From Zoogloea sp. (GTDB lineage: Bacteria; Pseudomonadota; Gammaproteobacteria; Burkholderiales; Rhodocyclaceae): DNA of 64,000 nt. The stretch spans positions 88,712 to 152,711 of the forward strand of contig JADKKC010000002.1 of the NCBI GenBank assembly GCA_016720685.1, read 5' to 3'. A program made the position numbers and the translations under genes. The notes under the pieces were generated by a model. The model did no database searches. It saw only the letters and a list, made by a program, of their open reading frames with translations, and was not told the origin of the DNA. Below are positions 36,984-45,200 of this stretch, one piece after another. Position 1 is the stretch's first letter. Every line of letters begins with the position of its first letter.

Positions 36984-37726
36984 CCCCCAATCTCACGGTA
37001 AGCCCGAGCTTCCCCACCGAGCGCATTTCCGACTGGTACATCTTCAACACCTGGCTTCAGCGTGCCCTCGGCCTGCCCATCCACCTCGAACTCTACGACA
37101 GCTTCGGCGCCCAGCGGGCGGCCATCGCCGAGGGCAAGGTGGACATGATCTACGCCAACCCCTTCGATGCCTCGCTGCTGGTGCGTGAAAAGGGCTTCCG
37201 GGCCGTCGTTCAGCCCGAAGGCCAACCGGACGAAATGCTCATCATTGCTGCCGCGGAAGGCCCCGCCTCCGCGATCACGGCTTTGCGCCCAGGCACCCGC
37301 CTGGCCTGCAGCGACGATCCCTGCGTCAACACGGTTGGGCGCATCCTGCTGGAACCCGCCAACCTTGACCCCAGCAACACCATTGAGCACCGCCGCGAAA
37401 CCTACATCCAGGTGGCGCGCGAAGTCCTGCGTGGTGAAGCCGACATCGGCTTCCTGCCCGTCGACGCCTTCAACGCGCTCTCGTCCCTCGTCCGGCGTGA
37501 TCTCCAGGTTCTCGTCACCAGCCAGTTGCACGTGATCCATCACGTCTTCCTTGTCGGGCCGGCGCTCCACGAGCGAGCCGACGAAATCACCACGCTTCTC
37601 GCTTCGATGCACGAGTCCGAAAAGGGACGCCGCATCCTCGAAGCCCTCGGCGCCCGCCACTGGGAACCGGTGCAGCGCGAAGACGTGGAGTTCATGATCG
37701 ACATCATTTCCACGCTGACCCAGTGA
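36980..37726 (+). CDS. PhnD-like substrate-binding protein lacking a signal peptide
   Basis: A 248-residue type II periplasmic-binding-protein fold of the phosphate/phosphonate (PhnD) kind: LTVSPSFPTERISDWYIFNT, VDMIYANPFDASLLV, and a mid-chain LACSDDPCVNTVGRILLEPA. It begins directly with the first beta strand and has no signal peptide or lipobox, and no transporter permease or ATPase gene is nearby. I therefore infer a cytoplasmic ligand-sensing role in the roadblock-GTPase cluster. It overlaps both neighbours by four bases. Confidence 0.8.
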   Translation: MTPNLTVSPSFPTERISDWYIFNTWLQRALGLPIHLELYDSFGAQRAAIAEGKVDMIYANPFDASLLVREKGFRAVVQPEGQPDEMLIIAAAEGPASAITALRPGTRLACSDDPCVNTVGRILLEPANLDPSNTIEHRRETYIQVAREVLRGEADIGFLPVDAFNALSSLVRRDLQVLVTSQLHVIHHVFLVGPALHERADEITTLLASMHESEKGRRILEALGARHWEPVQREDVEFMIDIISTLTQ

Positions 37727-38199
37727 AACCCTTCATCACCGATCCGGCCCGGCCGGATCGAATCCGCCGCCCGTCCCCTCCGGCCGTCTTCGGGCTTCCC
37801 GTTCGCACCCTCGCCATCGCCTCCCGCTGGCGTTCCCCGGCGACGGGAGCGCTGCTGGCCGGAGAGATCGACCGCAATCCGTGCAACCTTCACCTGCATG
37901 TTCAGCGCATCTCGCTGTGGCACAAGCTCGACGCTGCCGCAGCCACTGCCGCAGCCATCGTCGACCTCTGGATCGTCCTCGGCTCGCGCGGACTCGACCT
38001 GCGCACGCGCATGCTGCGTAACCACTACACCGAGCTGGAAAGCTACGAACTGGGGCTCTATCTCGCCGCCCGGCTTACCGACGGCATCGACCTCCACGAC
38101 CCGCGGATAGCCCTGCCGGGCGCCGTGCTGGCCCGTCCGGTGGAAGGTGCCAGGATTTTCCTGCACCATGCTACCCAGTCCGCTCCATCCTTGAGCTGA
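37723..38199 (+). CDS. Hypothetical protein in the roadblock-GTPase cluster
   Basis: A 158-residue protein starting with GTG that overlaps the previous stop. I recognise no domain. The first 50 residues are basic and proline-rich; residues about 85-125 are helical (WHKLDAAAATAAAIVDLWIV, then LRTRMLRNHYTELESYELGL), with the remainder beta-like. Not secreted. The overlap with the binding-protein gene suggests it is a dedicated part of the same system. Confidence 0.7.
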   Translation: MKPFITDPARPDRIRRPSPPAVFGLPVRTLAIASRWRSPATGALLAGEIDRNPCNLHLHVQRISLWHKLDAAAATAAAIVDLWIVLGSRGLDLRTRMLRNHYTELESYELGLYLAARLTDGIDLHDPRIALPGAVLARPVEGARIFLHHATQSAPSLS

Positions 38200-38278
38200 A
38201 TCCCACGCACGCAGCCCCACGCCCGCCACCCCGTATCCAGCCAATGCCACGTGCAGTTCCGCCCCTCCCAAGCCCCTC

Positions 38279-39490
38279 ATGAGTCGCCATACCATTCTCC
38301 CGGGCCAGCCCCTCACCGCGCTTTACCTGCTCCACGTGGGCAGCATGGACGCGCGACTGATCGGGCTTTCCGTCGAACGCCACTGGAAACACTCAGTGCA
38401 TCTGGCGAGCAGCCTGGAGAGCGGCCGGGTCGTTCTCATCGATTGCGACCGCCCAGGCGTTGAAGCCGCCTTCGAACAACTGGCCCCGCATCCACGCACG
38501 GGCGTCGTCTGCTACGCCTTTCACCCAAAAGATCACGCGCAGCGGTTTCCCAACCGGGTCATCCTCGGCAAGCCGCTCAACCTTGAAGCCCTGCCCGGCA
38601 TTCTCGCCAAGGCCGCCGCGGAAAGCGCGCGAACGATCGCAGCGCCGCCGCGACGCATCGCCCCGGCGCCCGACAAGCACCCCGTCGAAGCGGCACAGTC
38701 TATCGAAGCGCCGCCTTCCCACGGACAAGGCCTGCAAACCGAAGACGAGCGTGACCTCTGCGGCGTCATGGAGGATCTGCCAGCAGCCCCCATCGGCCCA
38801 CTGCCCGAGCGGCTGTTCTTCAACCCCAACGAATACCTCATCGGCCACCTGCAACGAGCCATCGAACATGCCGCCAGCAACGGACGCCCCCACCTGATCG
38901 CCGGCCTGCCCCGGCTCATCGGCGTGCGGCCGCTGCCCGTCCCGGCCTGCATCACCGATTTTCGCGACAACCAGTTGCGCCCCCTGTCGATGGCCCAGCT
39001 CCCGCCGACCACGGCCCGGCTCATCAGCGCTTCCAGCCTCACCAACAACGGCAGCGAAACCGTCAGTGCGTCCGAAGACTTTCTCTGGAATGTCGCGGCC
39101 TGGGCTGCCCGCGGGCGGCTGCCCGAAGGCACCGACCCCTACAAGCCGGTTCGTCTGCGCGCCTGGCCCAACTTCACCAAAGTCTTCATGTCACCCCACG
39201 CGCTGCGCATCAGCGCCCTGTGGGTACGCACCTGGGCCAGTCCGGTGGAAATCGCTGCCCGCCTCGGCATTCCGCAACGCTACGTTTTCTCGGTGTTCTC
39301 GTCGGCGCGTTTCGCGGGGCTGCTCGACAGCACCCCGCCGGTGCGGCCCGGAGCCATTCCGCAACCCCCTGTATCGACTTCGGCAAGCACACCCACCAGA
39401 AGCGCCGTGGCCGAACCTGTCACCCGGCAGCAGCCACAACGCCCTTCGATTCTGTCCCGAATTCTCAGGAAACTTCTCAATGCGGTCTGA
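38279..39490 (+). CDS. Pseudo-receiver plus winged-helix-like protein in the roadblock-GTPase cluster
   Basis: A 403-residue protein. Residues 10-115 follow the receiver-domain pattern: RVVLIDCDRPGVEAAFEQL (beta-3 acidic region), GVVCYAF, then a Lys-Pro in RVILGKPLNLEALPGIL. The first acidic pair is missing, so phosphorylation is doubtful. Residues 120-165 are a Pro-rich linker. The C-terminal part (about 295-350, SPHALRISALWVRTWASPVE, then ARLGIPQRYVFSVFSSARFAG) resembles a winged helix. A basic, disordered tail follows. Such a winged-helix protein beside a roadblock and GTPase recalls CvnC (DUF742) of conservons; this is inference. It overlaps the GTPase start by 11 bases. Confidence 0.65.
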   Translation: MSRHTILPGQPLTALYLLHVGSMDARLIGLSVERHWKHSVHLASSLESGRVVLIDCDRPGVEAAFEQLAPHPRTGVVCYAFHPKDHAQRFPNRVILGKPLNLEALPGILAKAAAESARTIAAPPRRIAPAPDKHPVEAAQSIEAPPSHGQGLQTEDERDLCGVMEDLPAAPIGPLPERLFFNPNEYLIGHLQRAIEHAASNGRPHLIAGLPRLIGVRPLPVPACITDFRDNQLRPLSMAQLPPTTARLISASSLTNNGSETVSASEDFLWNVAAWAARGRLPEGTDPYKPVRLRAWPNFTKVFMSPHALRISALWVRTWASPVEIAARLGIPQRYVFSVFSSARFAGLLDSTPPVRPGAIPQPPVSTSASTPTRSAVAEPVTRQQPQRPSILSRILRKLLNAV

Positions 39491-40040
39491 ACGCGCCCGC
39501 CACAACAAGATCATATTCTCGGGCACCGTCGGCGCAGGTAAAAGCACGGCCATCAACGCCCTGAGCGACATTCCGCCAGTCAGCACCGAAGCACTCGCCA
39601 GCGACGACACCGCCAAACTCAAGAAGACCACCACCGTCGCCATGGATTACGGCGTGCTCAACCTCCCCGACGGCGAGAAAGTCATGCTCTACGGCACCCC
39701 GGGCCAGGAGCGCTTCAGCTTCATGTGGGACATCCTGTCGGAAGGCGGGATAGGCCTGGTTCTGCTGATCAACAACGCCAACACCGACCCGCTTTCAGAC
39801 CTCAAGGGCTACCTCGGCGCCTTCAAGGATTTCATCGCAGGCACCGCCGTCACGGTGGGCGTAACCCACATGGACCGGGCCGAGATGCCCGGCCTCGACG
39901 CCTACCGGGCCACGCTTGCCGAACTCGGACACCAGCCCGTGCCCGCCGTGTTTCGCGTCGACGCCCGCAGCCGCGACGACGTCGCGATGCTGGTCAAGGC
40001 ACTCCTCTACACCCTCAACCCCGGCCTGATCGATGCTTGA
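39480..40040 (+). CDS. CvnD/COG2229-type small GTPase
   Basis: A 186-residue GTPase. P-loop GTVGAGKST (residues 15-23); switch region TTTVAMDYG; G3-like YGTPGQERFSFMWD (about 71-84), where the usual Asp of DxxG is Gly; and THMD (129-132) in place of NKxD. The run SDIPPVSTEA...VAMDYG...GTPGQ.RF.FMWD matches the COG2229 family, which includes CvnD of Streptomyces conservons. It probably cycles between nucleotide states under the control of the flanking roadblock proteins. The start codon lies within the end of the preceding gene. Confidence 0.87.
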   Translation: MRSERARHNKIIFSGTVGAGKSTAINALSDIPPVSTEALASDDTAKLKKTTTVAMDYGVLNLPDGEKVMLYGTPGQERFSFMWDILSEGGIGLVLLINNANTDPLSDLKGYLGAFKDFIAGTAVTVGVTHMDRAEMPGLDAYRATLAELGHQPVPAVFRVDARSRDDVAMLVKALLYTLNPGLIDA

Positions 40041-40665
40041 AATCATTCCCGGCTCCTACCTCACGGTAACGCCTTACGGCGCCTGGCGCGCCGTGGCCCG
40101 CGCCGACGAAAGCGTCGATCGACGCATCCTGCTGGCAGTCCTCCGCGAAAGCATGAGCCCGCTGCTCGGCCCCGAAACACTCGGCAGCTGGGCCGGCGAA
40201 GCCGACCCGGCAGAGGCCCTCGACGCACTGCTGCGCCTGCAGGAAGGTGCCTGCCTCGAAGCCTGGACAAGCCCCCGCAGCGCACCATTCGGCACCCTTG
40301 AGTCGACCCTGCCAAAACTCCTCGGCACCCTCAGCGACAGCGGCCAGGCGGTGCTTGCCGACAGCATGGGTTTCTGCCTGGGAATGGCCGGACACCCCGG
40401 TGAAACCGGCGAAGCGCTGGCAGCCCTGGGCGCCGACATCCTGTCGGTGGCCGAACGCCAGTCCGTCGCCCTTGCAAAGCTGGGCGACCACCTCCTCGAC
40501 GGCTGGGGCAACGTGGACGCGGCCGGCATCAGCGGCCTGAGCTTCTGGCCGATGCACATCGGCCGCACCCGCCTCGCGCTCACGGTCAGCGGCCGCCCGC
40601 GCTTCAACCAGCAAGCCTTCGCCGACCTGGTCTGGGCGCTCTACGTGCGTTACGGCGAAATCTAG
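40033..40665 (+). CDS. Divergent roadblock-like protein
   Basis: A 210-residue protein whose start overlaps the GTPase stop by eight bases. Residues 1-90 are unassigned. Residues 105-205 look like a roadblock/LC7 fold: SGQAVLADSMGFCLGMAGHP, then ETGEALAALGADILSVAERQ, and ARTRLALTVSGRP-type strands near the end (IGRTRLALTVSGRP). If correct, the cluster begins and ends with a roadblock domain, suggesting two distinct partners for one GTPase, as with MglB/RomR-type control. Assignment is by pattern only. Confidence 0.6.
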   Translation: MLEIIPGSYLTVTPYGAWRAVARADESVDRRILLAVLRESMSPLLGPETLGSWAGEADPAEALDALLRLQEGACLEAWTSPRSAPFGTLESTLPKLLGTLSDSGQAVLADSMGFCLGMAGHPGETGEALAALGADILSVAERQSVALAKLGDHLLDGWGNVDAAGISGLSFWPMHIGRTRLALTVSGRPRFNQQAFADLVWALYVRYGEI

Positions 40666-40684
40666 TCTCCGCGGTCCGGACAGC

Positions 40685-42127
40685 TCAGCGCGGGTTGTTT
40701 TTCATCTCGCGCATCTGTTCGGCCAGCAGCGCACGAACTTCGCGCAGGCGGGAGTCCACGGCCGACTGCTCGAAGAAATCCCCGTCTCCGGCCGATTGTG
40801 CGAGGGTCAGCTGCTCGACAGCCGCCGCATAGCTGCCGCGAATCGTGTACACCTCGGCCAGCGAACGATGCTGGGCGAGCCGCATGCCAAGCGCCGCTTC
40901 CGCCCGTGCCCGCAGCTCCCAGAGGGTCGCGTTGTCGGGCGTGGTCAGCACTTCGGCCTTCACCGCCGTCAGTGCCTCGTCCGGGCGCCCGGAGTCGATC
41001 AAGGCCTCAAGCTCGCCGTAAAGCAGGCGACGGGACTGGGGAAAGCGCGCCTTCCCCTCACGGAACACTTTCGCCGCACCGGCCGGATCGCCCTGCGCCA
41101 GACGCAAGTCCCCCTCCAGCCCGGCGATCATCGCCGACACCTCGTGCCGCTTGCGCACCTCGACCATCGCCCGCTCCGCGTCGGCCAGCCGCCGCACACT
41201 GAGATAAGCCCGGACAAGCCCGTACTGGGCTGCAAACGAAGGATTGCTCACCCGCGCCGCCCGCTCGAACTCCTCGAGCACTTCCCGTGAGGCCTGGCGG
41301 CCAACCTTCAGTTTGGCCCGGACCAGCTGAAAATCGAGGGAATCCGGCACCTGGCGGTAAGGCATCTGAGCAATCCGGTTCTCCATTTCGGTGATCCGGT
41401 CACCGGTCAGCGGGTGAGTGCGCATGTAGGCCGGCGCATTGTTTTCATAGAGGCGGCTGTTTTTCTGCAGCCGCTCGAAGAATCCAACCATGCCCCGCAC
41501 GTCAAAACCCGCCGCGGCAAGGTTCTGCACACCGAGACGGTCAGCCTCGTTCTCAAAATCACGCGAGTACGATAACTGCGAACTCAATCCGGCCGCCTGC
41601 CCCGCCATGATCGCCCCCTGGCTCACCTGGGAACTCGACTTGGCCGCCAGCACGGCCACCAGCAGCGAGGCCAGCATCAGCAGCCCGGTCTGGCTCTGCT
41701 TGCCCACCATCCGTGCGATGTGCCGCTGGGTAACGTGTGCAACCTCGTGGGACAACACCCCGGCCAGTTCCGATTCGCTCTGGGCCGCGAGGATCAGGCC
41801 GGTATGCACACCGATGTTGCCGCCCGGCATCGCAAAGGCATTGAGCGACGGGTCGCTGACACCGAAGAACTGGAAGGACAGGCCAGCCCCGGCGCCCGCC
41901 GCAACCAGCCGCTCGCCGATCCGGTTAAGGTAATCCTCGATTTCCGCATCGCGCAGATAGGCCGGGTCGCGCCAGCGAATCTCGCGCATGATTTGCGCGC
42001 CGAGACGCTGCTCGGCAAGCGGAGACAAATCGGCAGAGGCGTTGTCGCCCAGATCCGGCAGGTTCTGGGCAAGGCCTCGGGGCACCATGGCCACGCACAA
42101 AAGGGCGGCGATCAGACGTTTTTTCAC
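40685..42127 (-). CDS. BepA/YfgC-like periplasmic M48 metalloprotease with TPR repeats
   Basis: A 480-residue exported protein. Signal peptide at residues 1-20; zinc protease motif HEVAH at 127-131 with the third ligand in FENEADRLG. The C-terminal half is TPR-like (FAAQYGLVRAYLSVRRLADA, EVRKRHEVSA and further helices). BepA acts as a chaperone and protease for outer-membrane protein assembly, notably LptD. The gene is divergent from moaC and convergent with the roadblock cluster. Confidence 0.9.
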   Translation of the reverse strand: MKKRLIAALLCVAMVPRGLAQNLPDLGDNASADLSPLAEQRLGAQIMREIRWRDPAYLRDAEIEDYLNRIGERLVAAGAGAGLSFQFFGVSDPSLNAFAMPGGNIGVHTGLILAAQSESELAGVLSHEVAHVTQRHIARMVGKQSQTGLLMLASLLVAVLAAKSSSQVSQGAIMAGQAAGLSSQLSYSRDFENEADRLGVQNLAAAGFDVRGMVGFFERLQKNSRLYENNAPAYMRTHPLTGDRITEMENRIAQMPYRQVPDSLDFQLVRAKLKVGRQASREVLEEFERAARVSNPSFAAQYGLVRAYLSVRRLADAERAMVEVRKRHEVSAMIAGLEGDLRLAQGDPAGAAKVFREGKARFPQSRRLLYGELEALIDSGRPDEALTAVKAEVLTTPDNATLWELRARAEAALGMRLAQHRSLAEVYTIRGSYAAAVEQLTLAQSAGDGDFFEQSAVDSRLREVRALLAEQMREMKNNPR

Positions 42128-42168
42128 GGTGCTATGATAGTCGATCCCCTTTTTCAGTTCCCCGCGCC

Positions 42169-42648
42169 ATGAGCGATGTCTTCACCCACTTCGACGCCCA
42201 GGGCCAGGCCCACATGGTGGACGTCTCCGCCAAATCCGAAACCCGTCGCGTTGCCCGCGCAGAAGGCCGCATCGTCATGGAACCGGCAACACTGGCCCGG
42301 ATTCTCAGCGGCGACAACAAGAAAGGCGACGTGATCGGTATCGCGCGGATCGCCGCAATCCAGGGCGCCAAGCGCACCGCCGACCTCATTCCCCTGTGCC
42401 ACCCCATCCCCCTCACCCGGGTCACCGCCGACTTCAGCGCCGAGGGCGACAACACAATCCGCTGCACGGCCACCGCCGAAACCGTCGGCCGTACGGGCGT
42501 CGAGATGGAAGCCCTGACCGCCGTGCAGGTCGGCCTGCTTACCATCTACGACATGTGCAAGGCCGTCGATCGCGGCATGAGCATGGAAGGCATCCGCCTG
42601 CTCGAAAAGGAAGGCGGCAAGTCGGGGCACTGGAAGGCGGAAGCTTGA
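42169..42648 (+). CDS. moaC: Cyclic pyranopterin monophosphate synthase
   Basis: A 159-residue enzyme that converts the MoaA product to cPMP in molybdenum cofactor synthesis. Family motifs: MVDVSAKSETRRVARAEG, RTADLIPLCHPIPLT, and the catalytic MEALTAVQVGLLTIYDMCKA with Lys and Asp. Length is normal. Stands alone among other functions; soxY starts 39 bases downstream. Confidence 0.96.
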   Translation: MSDVFTHFDAQGQAHMVDVSAKSETRRVARAEGRIVMEPATLARILSGDNKKGDVIGIARIAAIQGAKRTADLIPLCHPIPLTRVTADFSAEGDNTIRCTATAETVGRTGVEMEALTAVQVGLLTIYDMCKAVDRGMSMEGIRLLEKEGGKSGHWKAEA

Positions 42649-42687
42649 TCACGGAATACGCTGCGTCGGAGCGCAGAAGGTAAAGGC

Positions 42688-43161
42688 ATGAAGCATTTGG
42701 CACGTCGTAATTTCCTTCAGGTTTTTGGCAGCAGCACAGCACTGTCGATCCTCGTCGGCAGCGGGCTGCTCAAGCCAGGCATGGCGCTCGCCGTTGAATT
42801 CAACCGCAGCGCCTTCGAGGCAAAAACGGCTGCCGATGCACTGCGTCTGATCGGCGCCGCCGGTGCCGAAAGCAGCCCGGATATCCTTATCAAGGCGCCC
42901 GAAATTGCCGAAAACGGCGCCGTCGTGCCGATTGAGGTAACAAGCCGGATTCCCGGCACCACTCGCCTGTCGGTGCTGGTGGACAAAAATCCCTACCCCC
43001 TCGCCTTGCAGTTCAACTTTGCAGCCGGCGCCACCCCGACGTTTCAGGCAAAACTCAAAATGGCCGAAACCTCGCGCTTGCGTGTTGTGGCCAGCGCGGC
43101 AGGCCGGCACTACACCCTCTTCCGCGAGGTGAAGGTGACCGTCGGCGGCTGCGGCGAATAG
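42688..43161 (+). CDS. soxY: SoxY sulfur-carrier protein
   Basis: A 157-residue protein with a Tat-type signal (RRNFLQVFG) and the defining C-terminal GGCGE, whose cysteine binds the sulfur substrate in thiosulfate oxidation. The central beta sandwich is typical (VVPIEVTSRIPGTTRLSVLV). SoxZ follows at once, but soxAX, soxB and soxCD are absent here. The pair may serve a Sox system elsewhere in the genome or a separate sulfur-handling task. Confidence 0.94.
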   Translation: MKHLARRNFLQVFGSSTALSILVGSGLLKPGMALAVEFNRSAFEAKTAADALRLIGAAGAESSPDILIKAPEIAENGAVVPIEVTSRIPGTTRLSVLVDKNPYPLALQFNFAAGATPTFQAKLKMAETSRLRVVASAAGRHYTLFREVKVTVGGCGE

Positions 43162-43173
43162 GAAACAGACGCC

Positions 43174-43491
43174 ATGTCCGACCCGATCAAGCTTCGCGCC
43201 ACCGTAAAAGACAGCACCGGCGAAGTCCGCGTGCTGATGCCCCACCCCATGGAATCCGGCCTGCGCCGCGCACCGTCGGGCCAGCTCATCCCGGCCCGGC
43301 ACATCACGTCGGTGGTGCTCAGCCTGAATGGCCGGCCGGTCATCGAAGGCGCACTCGGCTCTGCCGTCTCGGCCAACCCGCTATTTGCCTTCCAGCTCGA
43401 AGGGGTCAAGGCCGGCGATCAACTCGCTGTTGCCTGGCGGGACAACACCGGCCAGCGCGGCAACGCAGAAGCCGTCTTCTCGGCGGCCTGA
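43174..43491 (+). CDS. soxZ: SoxZ sulfur-oxidation carrier subunit
   Basis: A 105-residue protein without signal peptide, exported bound to SoxY. IKLRATVKDSTGEVRVLMPH, MESGLRR and PARHITSVVLSLNGRPV are the expected SoxZ features. Twelve bases separate it from soxY, so the two form a small operon, probably with moaC upstream. Confidence 0.94.
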   Translation: MSDPIKLRATVKDSTGEVRVLMPHPMESGLRRAPSGQLIPARHITSVVLSLNGRPVIEGALGSAVSANPLFAFQLEGVKAGDQLAVAWRDNTGQRGNAEAVFSAA

Positions 43492-43623
43492 GCACCGCTG
43501 CAACACCTCGAAATGTAAAAGCACTGCACAAGACAGCATCGCGCCTTCGGGACTAGAATGGCCCGCGCCCGAAGTCCAGACTCACCGTCGGGCACGTACC
43601 CCATGACAACCGATGGCACGACC

Positions 43624-45129
43624 ATGAGCCACGAAATCGAACTCAAGCTGACCCTCCCGACCAAGGCACTGCCCGCGCTGCGCCGCCATCCGCTGATCGC
43701 CGACGCACCCCGCGAAGGTCGCGCCTGCACCCTCGAAAACACCTATTTCGACACCCCCGAACTGGAGCTGCGCGAACGCCGCATGGCCGTGCGCACCCGC
43801 AAGGCCGGCACGCGCTGGCTTCAAACCGTGAAGTGCGCAGCCCAATCCGCCGGCGGCCTCTCGTCGCGCCCCGAGTGGGAACAGCCTTACGTTAACGGCA
43901 GCTTCGATTTCGCGGCCATCGACCGGGACGACGTGCGCACTCGCCTCGAGAACCTGCAGCCCAGCCTCGTGCCGGTATTCACCACCCACTTCAAGCGCGA
44001 AACCTGCATCCTCACCCCCCGGGAAGGTGTAAAGGTTCTGGCGATGATCGACCACGGCAGCATCGAGGCCGGCGAGCACAGCCGCCCGCTGTGCGAACTT
44101 GAGCTCGAACTCGTCGAGGGCGACCCGAGCGAACTCTACGCCCTCGCCCTCACGCTGGCCGAAACCCTGCCCCTTACGCCGGAAAACGTCAGCAAGGCCG
44201 AGCGCGGCTACCGCCTGTTCTCCAACCATGCCCTGCGCCCGGCCAAAGCCCGCCCGTCGCGACTCAGCCCGGAACAATCACCGGTGGACGCCTTCCGGCT
44301 CATCGCCTTCGATTGCCTCTCCCTGTGGCAAACCAACGAATCCGGCGCCCGCGAAAGCGACGACCCCGAATTCATCCACCAGCTTCGCGTTGCCCTGCGC
44401 CGCCTGCGCTCGGCGCTGCGTCTGTTCGGCCCGGCCCTGCCCCAGCAGTTCGTTGAACGCTGGTCACAGGGGCTCAAGGAAGCCGCCGACGGCCTCGGCG
44501 CCGCCCGTGACCTGGACGTGATGCTCGCCGAAGTGCTGAGCCCGGTAGCCGAATCCGGCCTTGCCGACGACGCCACCCAGCGCCTCATCGCCATGGCCGT
44601 CGACCGTCGCGACCGGGAGAAGACCGTCGCTCGCGAACAACTGCTCGCTGCCAGCCACGGCCGGCAGATGCTCGCTCTTGCCGCCGAACTCTACGCGCTG
44701 CAGAGCGACTCGCTGGTCAAGTCCGCCAACCTCACCACCTTCGCCCGCCTGCAGCTCACCCAGCTCAGAAAGCGTGCCCGCAAACGCTACACGGCGGCCG
44801 CCGAACTGCATCCCGAAAAGCTCCACGAACTTCGCGTCTCCCTCAAGCGCATGCGCTACGCGATCGAGTTCCTGCTTCCGCTGCTGCCCGAAAAGGCCAC
44901 CGTGCGCTTTGCCAACGACATTGCCGAAATCCAGGAAACCCTCGGCTACCTCAACGATGAGGCCGTCGCCCGCAGCCGCCTGAAGGCCTGGGCCGGCAAG
45001 GATCCCGAGCTGCGCAGCGGCGCCGCCTTCGTCGCTGGCTGGCACGCGCCAAAGATCGCCCGCCTGCGCAGGAACGTGCTCCCGGCCCTCGAGCCCATCC
45101 TGTGGGGCAAAGCCCCGTGGCGGCGATGA
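43624..45129 (+). CDS. CYTH and CHAD domain protein
   Basis: A 501-residue protein. The N-terminal CYTH domain (about 1-200) has the ExExK motif in HEIELKLTLP and the strand pattern RRMAVRTRKAGTRWLQTVK; the C-terminal CHAD domain (about 220-500) is helical with conserved histidines, for example IHQLRVALRRLRSALRLFG and LHELRVSLKRMRYAIEF. CYTH enzymes hydrolyse triphosphates such as inorganic tripolyphosphate; CHAD binds polyphosphate. The start could also be the ATG at 43603. The phosphohistidine phosphatase SixA follows, a frequent pairing. Confidence 0.9.
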   Translation: MSHEIELKLTLPTKALPALRRHPLIADAPREGRACTLENTYFDTPELELRERRMAVRTRKAGTRWLQTVKCAAQSAGGLSSRPEWEQPYVNGSFDFAAIDRDDVRTRLENLQPSLVPVFTTHFKRETCILTPREGVKVLAMIDHGSIEAGEHSRPLCELELELVEGDPSELYALALTLAETLPLTPENVSKAERGYRLFSNHALRPAKARPSRLSPEQSPVDAFRLIAFDCLSLWQTNESGARESDDPEFIHQLRVALRRLRSALRLFGPALPQQFVERWSQGLKEAADGLGAARDLDVMLAEVLSPVAESGLADDATQRLIAMAVDRRDREKTVAREQLLAASHGRQMLALAAELYALQSDSLVKSANLTTFARLQLTQLRKRARKRYTAAAELHPEKLHELRVSLKRMRYAIEFLLPLLPEKATVRFANDIAEIQETLGYLNDEAVARSRLKAWAGKDPELRSGAAFVAGWHAPKIARLRRNVLPALEPILWGKAPWRR

Positions 45130-45200
45130 TAGATTCACCTCCCGGTAATCTTCCCGGCCCAGAATATTGCGCTCACAAGAATTATGAGGAGACGATAAAA

